This document shows, piece by piece, positions 52,154 through 63,553 of a stretch of DNA of 64,000 nt. This DNA comes from Lentinus brumalis (lineage: Eukaryota > Basidiomycota > Agaricomycetes > Polyporales > Polyporaceae), in contig MARA01000002.1 of assembly GCA_001792895.1 (NCBI GenBank), positions 310,001 to 374,000 of the forward strand, given 5' to 3'. Position 1 is the first letter of the stretch; each line of letters begins with the position of its first letter. The translations under genes and the position numbers were made by a program. Under the pieces are notes generated by a model. It did no database searches, was not told the DNA's origin, and saw nothing but the letters and a program-made list of their open reading frames with translations.

Positions 52154-53411
52154 AAGGGACATTTAGCACACGCGTCGGACTCTTGTCGAACTGCTGATGG
52201 ACAGTTTGGTATTCTCGTATAGTGTTGTCTTCGGGTAGACTCGTTGGTCACTTACACGTACATACAATACCCGCTTACTTTTGGACAACGCTGACGGACA
52301 ACAGTTGTTAGGTGTCGATACGTGGCTGCAATGTAGCTTCAGCTATTTCGTTCTATTTGCTTCATATTTTATATCATCATTGCTGAGGTTACACAAAATC
52401 AATCGGGCATTCGCGAAGCAACTTGGGGTGTGCGCACTGCGCAGTATTACATACATGCTTGAGCATCGTTCTCCTTTGCTTCTCAGGCTCGTCATCGGCG
52501 ATGTCGCAACTTGCCTTCTTCGGCCGTCCACTGCGCAACTTTCGCGACCCTATGTCCTCCGCATGGCCAGTCTAACGGCATTCGAAGAGGTCCGATTCCG
52601 ACTTCACCGAACGCGGTGTCCCTGGTAACTATCGCTGCCGTTGCTGGGTTCTTCGTGCTAAGTGGGTTCTACGCATACCAGAGCTCTGGTACGCTGTTCT
52701 CTCTGATACTGAACTTTGAGGTACATAGCTGCCCTTCACCAGGCGACGCCAAGCTTTCCACGCGGGGTCGTAAGTATCCCGAGGCATCCACAGGTGACTG
52801 GCGAGCGTGCCCTGACGTGCCTGGCGGGCCGGCAACTGCATGCGCCCTGCGCTCTGAGCGAGCGAATGGGGTGCGCACGATCGCCTCGATCGAGGACAAT
52901 CAACGGCGGGTAACTGCAGCCGCGGCGAGCAGGCTCCTCGCCGTCCAATGGGAGCCGCGTTCTTCGGACCCGGTCGAGGCCGCACACCAGGAAAAAGGTT
53001 CAGCAGCCCGACGAGTACATGCGCGCTACGCACCGGCAGGGTTCTCATTGGTCCACACTCGAAAGTCACAAGCCCCATCTGTCACGGTCGAAACTTGAGC
53101 TTGAACGTCTTCCTTGTCGGAGACTCGACATGTTCGCGGAGACTAGTGCGGTGTGTTGTTTTTGCAATGTCATAAACCACACAGCTCGCTTGCTACCTGT
53201 CGCGCACAGCCGGCCGCACTCAGGCCTGATCAGGCTTCTGCGACGTTCTTGGTGAAGGGTCAAAACGTCCTAGACCGATTGCAATGTCCCTTGAACGCAG
53301 TACAGGTGCTCAGTCATTGTCAGCCGCTTTACCGGATCTGCCAGTATTGTGAGTAGCCTCAACCAACCGGCTGCGTCGAATTTTCCGGCCGGGACGACCT
53401 CTGCTCGCCAT
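52154..53411. other. Gene-poor stretch
   Basis: A short hydrophobic segment is open near 52620-52710 (VTIAAVAGFFVLSGFYAYQS), and MSQLAFFGRPLRNFRD is open just before it in another frame. I could not join them into a convincing gene. Nothing else seen. Confidence 0.35.
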
Positions 53412-53697
53412 TATGAGGGGCGCCAGCGGACAAAAAGAATCTACTTGAGGTCTGGGTTTGGACTTCGAGTTTGGAGTTCGGCAACTGAACTGAACTTCGG
53501 AGTTGAACTTGGCACGTGCACAGTTCAACTTGGGTTTGTGATTTCGTTTTCGCGCGAGCGTCTACACTTCCGCTTTCGGTTTCGGTTTCGCCTCTCGACT
53601 TCACGACTCCGAATCGCGACTTCGTCCTATGCGACACGGTTACTGTACATCACGGCTGATCGACACCTCCGGCATGCACTGCCGTTAACTCCGCAAC
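53412..53697 (+). repeat. Left terminal inverted repeat
   Basis: 286 bp arm, outer end tatgaggggc. Contains short alternating words such as gaacttcggagttgaacttg and a cggtttcggtttcg run. The inner part shows transition differences from the right arm. Confidence 0.88.
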
Positions 53698-55488
53698 GCC
53701 TGCAGCATTGCCACAAGCAGGAACTAGGCTTGCTACTAACTTCTAAGTACCTCAAGTTCTGTAAGCCTTACTGACTGTCCAGCAGAGTCTGCGTCCACGG
53801 CACAGACTGTGACTCGGATGAGTACAAAGGTAGACAACAACGCTCTGAAATTGAAGTAGGAGACTCTGAGAAGGAGAGCCAGCAAGCTAGTAAGCATCGA
53901 GGACGACAAGGTGCACCCCATCATTCACCTAGTACTTACTACTGATGAGTATCCCCCGGTCTATTTAGCTCGTTCTAGGCTCCTAGACCAGAGCCTCGTA
54001 TGCTCCGGATATGCTTTGAAATTGGGGACTACTGCGGCGTGAAGGCTCGAATAGGTACGTTAGATAGTGAGATCAACATTAACGTAGTACTGGATGTGAG
54101 TCTTCCAAGTTCCAGTTGTGACTGCAGGGCCGTGGATACGTCGCCCGTGGGCCACACGACGCCGGCGGGCACAGTGCTTGTGAGCAGCACGTATAGTCTG
54201 CGTGCTGAGACTCCTCTTGCCAGTAGATGAGACAACTTCATGTGCAATGTGAGCCTCGGGACAGATGCAGAGTGTGCACTGCATGCAGTATGTCTGACAT
54301 GAGTCGAGATTTGGTAGATTGTCTACTAATAATTTGCATAGACCGGCTGAGAGGGACATGCATGGGACAGACTCGTGCACGAACGCACTGGGACATTGGG
54401 CGGCGAGCGGCGAACACAGGCCGCCTGCGAGAGCGTGAAGGGAAGGCACTACAGCCGCCTTTCTCGTGAGTCGTCGCCCGGGCTGCACATTACGACAAGG
54501 ATGGCGGCGGCGGCGGCAGGTGCGCAGCAGTAGATATGAATTGTCCTATAGTACTACCAAGACCGCAGGTGAACTATTTCTTACGCGAGTTGGCATGGTC
54601 AGGTTGCGGAGCCTGAGAGATCGGCGTGGCGGGCAGCGGAGTCGGGTGTGGTCTCGGACTTGAGACGGTCACGTGTGTCGGAGAGTCCTAGAGCCCCCGC
54701 ACTGGCACCTGCATCAACAGTAATGCGCGTGAGTAAGTCTGTGAGTGCTCACTGCTGAAGGGCACGGAAACCCTACTATCGCTAGTGCAAATTTGTCCGC
54801 CGTTGGGCTGGGTGACAGATACGACGGACTGCTCGGGAGAGCGTGTGTGCAAGCCGTTGTCACCGTCGACGGATCTGTTCAATGTTGATGTGTATGTCAG
54901 CGGCGCGGTGTGCGAGGGCGAACCGGGGTCCGGGACACAGGGAAGTGTGCACCATGTGCCGTGCATAAAACGTACGATTTCAAGTCCATAAAGAGAAGTA
55001 TGCAGTTAGATCTGTGAAGAAAGGTGTCAGCTTGTGCAGGCTGCACATGCAGGCATTTCAGCGAGCTTACGTTGCAAGTGCGGACTCGGACAGAGAGCTC
55101 AAAGAACACTTCGAGTGTTTGCATGTGTGCGTCTTGGATGCTAAGTACAAGCAAAACAAGAATATTTGTCAATATGCAACATAATGTAGAGCGACGGCCT
55201 GACGCAGAACTTCGAGCCAAGGGGACTTACCCTTGACCTAATATTGCATAGCAGTTTGACCTTGATGGTAGAGAGAGCTGCAGATGCGTGAATTAGAGAT
55301 GAGGTTTACGAGTATAAAAAAAGAAATAGTGCATACAAACAAAGTCCAGAGGGTGTGCCAAGTGCATCTAAAGTATGTGCAAACTTCGCGACCCATGAAG
55401 GCCGCGGAGGGCTCGAGAAATGTCACGGAGAAGGTCGGTAACTCGAGGCCTGAGTACTTGACTGCCACATTTGGGTGAGCTGCGAGGG

Positions 55489-55774
55489 GTTGCGGAGTTA
55501 ACGGCAGTGCATGCCGGAGGTGTCGATCAGCCGGGGTGCACGGTAACCGCGTCGCATAGGGCGAAGTCGCGATTCGGAGTCGTGAAGTCGAGAGGCGAAA
55601 CCGAAACCGAAAGCGGAAGTGTAGACGCTCGCGCGAAAACGAAATCACAAACCCAAGTTGAACTGTGCACGTGCCAAGTTCAACTCCGAAGTTCAGTTCA
55701 GTTGCCGAACTCCAAACTCGAAGTCCAAACCCAGACCTCAAGTAGATTCTTTTTGTCCGCTGGCGCCCCTCATA
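55489..55774 (-). repeat. Right terminal inverted repeat
   Basis: 286 bp arm, inverted copy of 53412-53697, outer end gcccctcata followed by the cgccat duplication. Confidence 0.88.
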
Positions 55775-55780
55775 CGCCAT

Positions 55781-58418
55781 ACCATGCACGGCCTACCTCA
55801 TGGGCGACGACGTCAAGTTTCACCGTGAGTGCGGTTACATAGCTGACATACATCACCATGATCCTTGACATCTATACGACAGTCCTGACGCAAGCAATCT
55901 GTTTCAGATGGCCGTCGTGCGAGCTGCGCACTTCCGGGTCGAGCGCAGAGCTTGTACTGTATCCTAACCACCGTCGTTTCCACAGGCCATACTGCTCAGC
56001 GAAAGGATCGGGTACATCCATTCTCGGAGGGTTCCATTAGGCAAGTTATGGGCTATACAACAGGCCGGTACGTACCGTTCCCGTTCTATATGCCTTGTGT
56101 CCGACTGGCTGTCATATGTGTTTGATCCACCGTGTCGCTCGCAGATGCACAGGGACTATGCTTCCCAGTAGATATATTGCTCAATAGCCCTCTAGTACGA
56201 TCAAGTCGGTGCTACCCTGTGGGGGACGCTAGGGTTCCGAAGGGCCGAAGTGACGGAGCGAAGGACCAAGACACCTCTCGGAAGCCATTCAGGCTGACAG
56301 CACTAGCGGAACACTACAGCGCTGATCATCGCCTGAACGATACTATCCAGGACCATCCGGACCATGGGCCGTACAACTGTACCATGGGAAGTCCTCGGGG
56401 CGCGCGAGTAAGCTCGGTCGGACGTCAGGGGGCTCGCACTGAAATGAATTCTCGACTTCAGGAGGTACTAAGTAGCATTCACCGCTACCCGCCGCATAAC
56501 CGACCTCATGGAAGTCTCATATGCACCACAAGGTTCCGATCCTTTCCTGACTAGTTGCATCTAAGCTCCGGATGCTGAGGAGTATGATACTGTTCGCAGA
56601 CCTGCCTCGTGAGCCCCTCCCCTCGTACGTGATGTGATGTTACGGCGTCGTGCTCATCTGTGCCCAGCCGATCCAAGTCCTCTGTACACCAGTAGAATGG
56701 CGCGACACGGAGTCATTTCTCCGGGGGTGTCAGTGAGTAAGCAGTGTTTCTTGTCTATGGTATAACGAAGTCGTATGCTCCAGAAATAGCTCGCCGCCCA
56801 GACCCAGGATGCGTCGGGACCGTGCTACTGGCTCGCGTCGTACAGGCGTAATTTTCCTGCGTCTTCACCTCGATATGGGGTTGCGCACTGGAGTGCCACG
56901 ACTATTCTGGGCCGTCCGCGTCAGATCTTGTTACTGACGTGAGATGTGCGTCAAGGTTGCATGGAAAAGACGGTCCATCCGTCCGGCGATTTCGACGACA
57001 CTTGTCAGCGACAAGACATGCCGCGACTTCTTCAGTAGCTCCACGCCGCTTCGGGTATAGCTACGTCAGATAGTCCAAATATTGGCTCCGGAACACCGCT
57101 AAGGCAGGTATGTACACTACTACAAGGGCCGTTGTTCTGACTTGACGTTGAAGTACTAGTACATACGTCGGCATTATCGGGTCTTGTCTTTGCTCAAGCT
57201 CTAGTTCTACTATCCACTATCCGGTGACTGCAAGTCTCATTGACCCCGGTGCCTGTCGTCCCCCCGCGGGACGACGTCGTACGTTTGGGTGGATTGCCAC
57301 TATCCAATCGCACTGCCTGACTTGGTACACCCTCAAGGTTTTCAAAGCGACTGACCCGCCTTGCGCATGTAAGTATGCCGCCGTCTCCATGCACAGACTC
57401 TGCGGACGTCTGTTTCTTCTCGCTCACCCCGTGCATCTAGCTTTACTTCACCCGGAACTCTCTGAGGCTGACAACCGGAGGGAAGCTCACGGTTCATCAT
57501 GAAGAGCGATTGCAGCGGCCCCGGCGTTCGATTCTCTACTTCCGAAGCCTTCCACGAGCCTCGTGGATAGGGAACTCGGGTCGCTTCAGAAGCCGGACGG
57601 GAAGGGGAAAGGGGAGCTCCGGCGTGTGAGCGGGTGTTGTCCCTCTCCGATAGTCTCTTCATAATGGTTAGTGTACTTTTCCGAGAACTAACCAACCACT
57701 TGCGATGTCTAACTCCACTACCTTGCCAAAAGGCCAAGATATAGTACGTGGGTGCCAGGATCTGGGTGAGGGAGTCAATCTACAGTCTCCGGTGGCCCAG
57801 TTGACGAACGTCGACGCTCAAGATTGAGTACCGCAAATCCGTATGGCAATGTGGCACATCCTGCAAGCAGTCCAAGTGTCACCTGTCGAAGGTCTACAAG
57901 CTCCCACGGCGTGGATCTGAACGGTTAGTTCAGGACGGTGGCCCTCTGGAAACTCCTTGCTTTATCACCGCATCACGACGTTAAGAGCAACTGTCGCAGC
58001 CACAACCACGCGGATGGTGTCTCGGAAGAGATGACCCTGCGAAGTCTTCCATGCCAGTGTCATTGCTAGTACCTGTCTGTTCCGGCCATCCGAGAGCTTG
58101 TGACGTGCTCACGCGCATGCGGCGCTCTGGAACACCTTCTCAAATCGTGGCTGCTGGCGCTGTGCTCAATCGGATGCAAGCTGGTCAGAAAGAGAGTGAC
58201 AGTACGTTACGGGCCTCCGCGGATCTCACTGCATACTGTCTGAAACATGGGGTTCATTATAAGCTGCCGGGAGCAGATGGGCGCTTATGGTGTCAATGGG
58301 TCCGAGATCATCGTGGATTGCGCAAGACTGGTTCAATTCGCTACCGTCATCGTCAAACTTAAGTTGGGACGCCGCTGTCAACCCAGACCACGTCTATTAC
58401 AGCAGCCATCGTTCAGGC
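55781..58418. other. Gene-poor stretch
   Basis: About 2.6 kb without ORFs that show family motifs or splice continuation. The last few hundred bases presumably contain the TRP14-like promoter. Confidence 0.45.
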
Positions 58419-58947
58419 ATGCCCCTCCAACACTCGCCTGATCCCGCAGAGCCATCATGGGCGCAAGACGTAAAGGCAGAATATTTGATCTTTTTCTCTT
58501 CGCGTGACGAGAGCGGCAAACCGTGGTGTCCGGTGCGTGGCCGTTCTCCGAGTGCGTAACCTCCGTGCTGATAGGAAGTACGGCCTCCAGGACTGTCGTG
58601 CAATCGATGGCCTCCTCGAAGAAGCTTTCGGACCGGCTGAGAGTCCGTCTGCCATGGTTCTTTACGTCGGACAGCGGTCGGCGTAAGTACCATCCGTCAA
58701 CCACGCACCGAGTCTGACAGCCCTGCTCCCAGGTGGAAAACTCCTGCCAATCCTTACAGAGCACCCCCGTGGAGCGTGCAGTCAGTCCCAACTATCGTGA
58801 GGACCCGAGATGTGAGTTCTCTGCGCTGTCGCGCACTCCCCAGGCGCTCGCGGACTCCTCCGGCTGATCTTGGCTATTCGCTCTGCAGGGCGCAAGGCTA
58901 GCGGACGAGGAGATATCTCAGCATCTGGACTCGTTTATCCGTGAATA
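58419..58947 (+). CDS. TRP14/TXNDC17-type thioredoxin-like protein
   Basis: Small cytosolic thioredoxin-fold protein of the DUF953 group, reducing small disulfides rather than bulk protein substrates. Four short exons, each GT-AG: exon 1 starts MPLQHSPDPAEPSWAQ and gives EYLIFFSSRDESGKPWCP; exon 2 starts DCRAIDGLLEEAFGP and ends VLYVGQRSA; exon 3 gives WKTPANPYRAPPWSVQSVPT and IVRTRD; exon 4 gives GARLADEEISQHLDSFIRE with the stop at 58947. The active site WCPDC is complete only after splicing, because an intron separates WCP from DC. Length about 120 residues, right for the family. The cis-Pro segment SVPTIVR is present. It sits alone in a gene-poor region. Confidence 0.9.
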
Positions 58948-59258
58948 GATTGCCCACCGTTCGCCGCATAGGAAATGTTCGGGATGCAGCCGTGTGCATG
59001 ACCACTACCTCCGCGATGGAGCGCCGGGACTGCAGGGCATTCAGATTCGATTTGTTATCAGCGCCCACGCTGGAGGCCACGATGCATTCGCGGACCTGAC
59101 CGTGCGTACGCAAGACCATCTACCTGGCAGGTCGCGCCCGGGGTATATATATCTCTCCGCCATGAGCAACCCCTCTTCGCTTGCTGGTTGTAGGGTCATA
59201 CAATCATGGGGAAAGGAGCAGAGCACAGAGCGCACAGTGAGGCGCTCTCTCCTCTAGC
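58948..59258. promoter_or_regulatory. Promoter of the amidase gene
   Basis: A TATA-like gtatatatatct lies at 59142-59153, about 105 bases before the ATG at 59259 and 229 before the alternative ATG at 59382. Confidence 0.45.
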
Positions 59259-61385
59259 TTGATGGGCGAAATCGCAAGACCGACCTGGGAATCAGACGAC
59301 CCCATGGAAGACCCCGATATTCCATGCCCGTCCGTCTCCTACTTAAATGTTCATTTTCCCTCAGATGCCCTTGCCGCGATAATGTCCCCGAACGGCGACT
59401 TCAGTACCATCATGCCTGGCGACACATCTAAGCCCATCCAGCGGTCTACAGTCACAGTCCCGTGGACCGAGGTCTCGAAAGCGAAGAAGGCTGAGCGGGA
59501 AGAGCGTCTCGCGCGACGGCCCGAGTGGCGACTGAAGACGACCGTTCCCCCGCAGCAAAGGGATGTCTCGAACCACCCACCATCGGAACTCACACCTCGA
59601 GAGCTCTATATCGTGCGCCTGGATGTCACTGCGATCGCGGAGGCCATACGTACCCGACAATACGGCGCAGTCGAGACCCTCGAGGCGTTCTGCCACGTTG
59701 CGTCCATCGCACAGGATCTCACCAACTGCTTGACTGAGGTATTCTTCGGTGAGGGGCTACTCAGGGCTCAGGAGCTGGATCGGTATCTGGAGGAGACGGG
59801 ACAGGTCGTGGGCCCCCTCCACGGGGTGCCTGTGTCAATCAAGGATCACGTCCTTGTGAAGGGTCATGACACGGCTTCGGGGTACATTGCGTGGGCCGGT
59901 CGCACTATTGCTGAGAAGGACGCGGTGGTCGTAGACATCCTGCGAAGGGCTGGGGCTGTCATCTACGTAAAGACCGCGAACCCGCAAACCTTATTAGTAT
60001 GTCTCGCAGCACCATCATGCAGTCTGTCAATGCGCCGCTCACCAGTCACTTCCGGTGCAGTCAATCGAAACGAATAACAACATCTACGGCAGGACCTTGA
60101 ATGCATTCAATCGCTGTCAGTCCCCACCATCTGTCTCCGGATATGCCCTCTTGTCCTCGGCTGACAACGTCATCCAGCCCTGACCCCGGGAGGTAGCAGC
60201 GGCGGAGAAAGTGCCCTGATAGCGATGCATGGCAGCCCCTTGGGCATTGGCACAGACATTGGTGGTTCTATCGTGAGTACATTGCATATGTCAGTGCGCC
60301 AAGATCACGAAGCCAGCAACTCAAATAACGTTAATCTGTATAGCGCATTCCCGCCGCTTACATGGGGCTGTATGGTCTCAAGGGCTCCGTCGGCCGCTTG
60401 CCGCACGCGGGACTCATGGGATCTCACGACGGAATGGACGCCATCGTGGGTGCCCTCGGTCCCCTCGCGACGTCAGCTCGGGACCTGGCCCTGTTCTGTC
60501 GCGTCATGTCCCAATACGAGCCGTGGCTTGTTGAGCCTCCGTTGATTGAGATGCCGTGGAGGCAGGATGTCGTGGACGGCGACGGCATCCCCGACAAGCT
60601 GTCGATTGCGATCCTGTGGGATGACGGCGTGGTTACTCCGCACCCGCCAATTCTGGATGCCCTGAAGCGAACGCAGGATGCGCTGACTGCGGCGGGTCAC
60701 GAAGTAATTGCATGGGAACCAATCGACCACCAAGAGGCTTGGGATCTCATCGTACGTTCCGTTCCAGCACGGATCTATCTTGAGCACGTGCTGATAGACG
60801 TTTGAAATATAGACAAAGTTGTACTTCCTCGATGGTGGCGAGGAATACAGAGTAGTGCTGAAGAGCGAACCCTTGGTCCCACAGACCGAGTGGATCATGT
60901 CCCAGGTGCCGAACGGCGGGAAGCCTTACTCCGTCGCCGAGATATTCAAGCTCAACCTCGAGCGCGAGGCATTTCGGGCCAAGATTGCTGCGCACTGGAA
61001 TGCCACCAGGACCCGCACAACGTCAGGCCGCTACGTCGATGCCGTACTGAGCCCGGCTGCAGCTACGCTCGCGCCACCTCACGACACGACGAGATGGTGG
61101 GGATACACCTCTTACTGGAACCTGATGGACTACTCTGCAGTAGTCTTCCCCGCCGGCCGCTTCCACGCTACCGGCTATAAATCGGTGACGTTGCCTGGTG
61201 GCGTAGTCCACACTGGCGAGCCCCGTAATGACACTGAACACTTCATCCGAGCTCAATGGGACCCCCAGACCTACGATAACGCTCCCGTCGGTCTGCAGGT
61301 CGTCGGGAAGCGGCTGAACGAGGAGCGTCTCTTGGGCGTACTGCGCAGGGTTGAAGAAGCCATCGCGACTTACCACGATCCGTAG
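59259..61385 (+). CDS. Amidase of the amidase-signature family (acetamidase-like)
   Basis: Hydrolyses amides with a Ser-cisSer-Lys triad; substrate not predictable. Blocks in order: WTEVSKAKKAEREERLARRP, LTPRELYIVRLDVTAIAEAI, GPLHGVPVSIKDHVLVKGHD (catalytic Lys in SIKD), YVKTANPQTLL, then after an intron SIETNNNIYGRTLNAFNR, and after another SLTPGGSSGGESALIAMHG (signature, cis-Ser), GIGTDIGGSI (nucleophile Ser), RIPAAYMGLYGLKGSVGRLP and SWTR-like end regions through to ATYHDP at 61385. Five exons; introns near 59999-60058, 60116-60178, 60270-60343 and 60750-60812. This is the acetamidase/fungal amidase subgroup. The start is uncertain: 59259 is the first ATG in frame, but MSPNGDFST at 59382 would fit the family's usual length better. 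Confidence 0.9.
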
Positions 61386-63553
61386 AAGGCCGTCGGCGCA
61401 ATCTCATCTCGATGTGTGGCGCGCAGCCGCCAGGACAAGGAGGGGTAGGCTCGGGCTAAAGCAGGGGGGATCTATTGTGGACGTATGTTGGGAAGGGACG
61501 GGCCACGATGCTATGTTGAGACGAATGTATCTGTAATTTTGGGCTGGCAAGCGCAATTTCGGCACGTACGATCTGTATGATGATCTGGTTAATCTCTGCC
61601 GCTAGCCGATACACCAAAGGGATACAGCGCAAGTGATGTCTCCAGCTTTCCGCCGCTCTCGTAGATCCGGCTTCAGGAGCGTGGGCACGAATGAGCCTAG
61701 CCATGACATGTGTTGCACAGGCAAGTCACACTTACCGAATAACGTGGCAGAGTGCCGCGCCGGAGCCACGACTGCGCGCGATCTCTTCGTACAGGGTCCA
61801 GCGTGCATCTACTCTGGCGTCGCAGGGTTGTCAGCAGACCAAGAGCACCCTGTCATAGCTCAAGCCGTGTCTCAAACACGGCGAACAAACATACCATCAT
61901 CAGTGGCGCCGGTCAATTTTGCACAGAATGCAAAACGGTTCTCACTTCCACCTTCCTCGGCTCGCGATTTCATGACGAGGACGTGGAAGCGAGGACACTG
62001 GACGAGAATAAATGAAGTAGGACCGAGGTCGTACTGGACCTTGGCCGGACTCATGCCATTCACTACGGCCTCTGCCAGCTACATCGTAAACGAGGTGTAT
62101 CCTGACAGTTGGTCAAACTTACGATCCGGGATATGTTCATGATGCACAGCCGGACGACTTCCGTTTGAGTTTGACATGGCCGGGTGCCGTCAGCAGCCCG
62201 CAGCAACGTGATGGCCCACCACCCGGGTGTCGGTACGAAGCTATGATTCAAAATTGCAGGTACCAAGGGCTCGCAAATGAAATACCATCTGGTGAAGTAA
62301 AGACCAGTCGTATAGATCATGCAAGCATACGACTTGGCCGGACCAATATCGGGCTGCTTGAGACAGTTGATGAGGATACCGAGAGGATAGATGCATAAAA
62401 ATACGACTCACAGTGCAACTCCATGTGGAGCCAGGGTCCCGTTCGGAGGATATGTGGCAAAGATGGCGATAACCCGGATATCATTCATAACGTGTTGTTG
62501 GCGGTGGCTTACCTGGACGGAGAGTAGAGCGACGCAGAGGGGGTCCCGAGAGCGTGGCGCACTGCCGTTGGCAATCAGTGCTTTGTGCTGTATATGGGAC
62601 ACCTGAGGCTGGAGGAGGAGACGGGGTTGCGCTGGAGTCGGTGCTCATGAAACTCGTCGATGAGCCACGCGGAGCGGACTGCCACCCAGAGACGCCGGAA
62701 TATCTCGCCTTGTCTGCTTGCAGCCATGTCTCCGATCCCTCACAACCTCTCGCTCGCGTTTCTGCCCCGCACTGCCCACCCGCACGGTACGGAGTCCCCG
62801 GGGAGGCGCGTCCACCACCGATGAGCTCGCAATCGCTGGGCGAACGGGAGCGCTGAGCAACCTGCGCGCGCGGAGCGTCCGGACACATGCACGAAGCATC
62901 CGTGTGGACATGTCACTCCGCGCACTCGCGAAAACGACTGCCGTTATGTAACCCGTTGCGGCCTAGCACTTTGGCTACGCTTCTGCCTTCTCGGTCGCTT
63001 TGCGAAATCAACGAAGGCGGACGGGAGGAGGGTGTGTGCCAGAGATGGGATAGGGCGATACCTTTCGCCGCCCATCTTCCCCAGGCGCGCGTCTGCTAAT
63101 TGCTGGCGCCCGCGGTCGGAGGAGGAGGAGGCGAGACGACGAATATTCCTGATTACTCATTCTTTCCGAGGCGTGTTGTATTCCAATCCGCACCCGGCGG
63201 TCAGACATCCGGCGGTGAGATCTTGTCCGATTTCCTTCGCCGAGCATCAACGAGCCGATGTGCTGCTAACCCCGTCGACGCCTGACGCCGCGTCGGCTCC
63301 CCCCGCTCGGACTCTAAACCTGGTTTGCCAGTCTACAGTCCTGTCCTCGTCGTCTATCGTGACATGGCTGTTCTGTACCTGCCTCGGACATATAAAGCCT
63401 CCCCATGTCTCCGAGACGGTCCTACCAAGTCACAAAGGCTACTCGCCCTCCCATCTCCCCCTAGATCTTTCCCTCGCCGTCGTAGCTGGGTGAGTACATT
63501 CTTGCTATACATCCTTCCGTCATGACTCACATGTACCCAACAGTTTCCCTGCC
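61386..63553. other. Gene-poor stretch and promoter of the last gene
   Basis: About 2.2 kb without supported genes. A likely leader intron (gtgagt at about 63491 to acag at about 63544) lies just upstream of the ATG at 63554. Confidence 0.45.

Larger units (their letters stand above)
53412..55774. mobile_element. Non-autonomous DNA-transposon-like element with 286 bp terminal inverted repeats
   Basis: The left end (53412-53697) and right end (55489-55774) are inverted copies of each other, both starting tatgaggggcgccagcgg. They are flanked by the same 6 bases, cgccat, immediately outside each end (53406-53411 and 55775-55780), a target-site duplication. The arms match almost perfectly for their outer 220 bases; the inner 60 bases of the left arm differ mainly by C-to-T and G-to-A changes. 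The 1.8 kb interior has no transposase or other recognisable protein. The superfamily cannot be assigned safely: a 6-bp duplication with long arms does not fit the usual hAT (8), Tc1 (TA) or Harbinger (3) patterns. Confidence 0.85.

Noticed and set aside
52511..53098. 195-codon ORF with a possible membrane helix
   Set aside because: Only the short hydrophobic part looks protein-like; the rest is spacer composition and no exon chain is convincing.
53349..53774. 141-codon ORF shared with a minus-strand ORF at 55238-55789
   Set aside because: The shared translation comes from the inverted repeat arms of the element; not a protein family.
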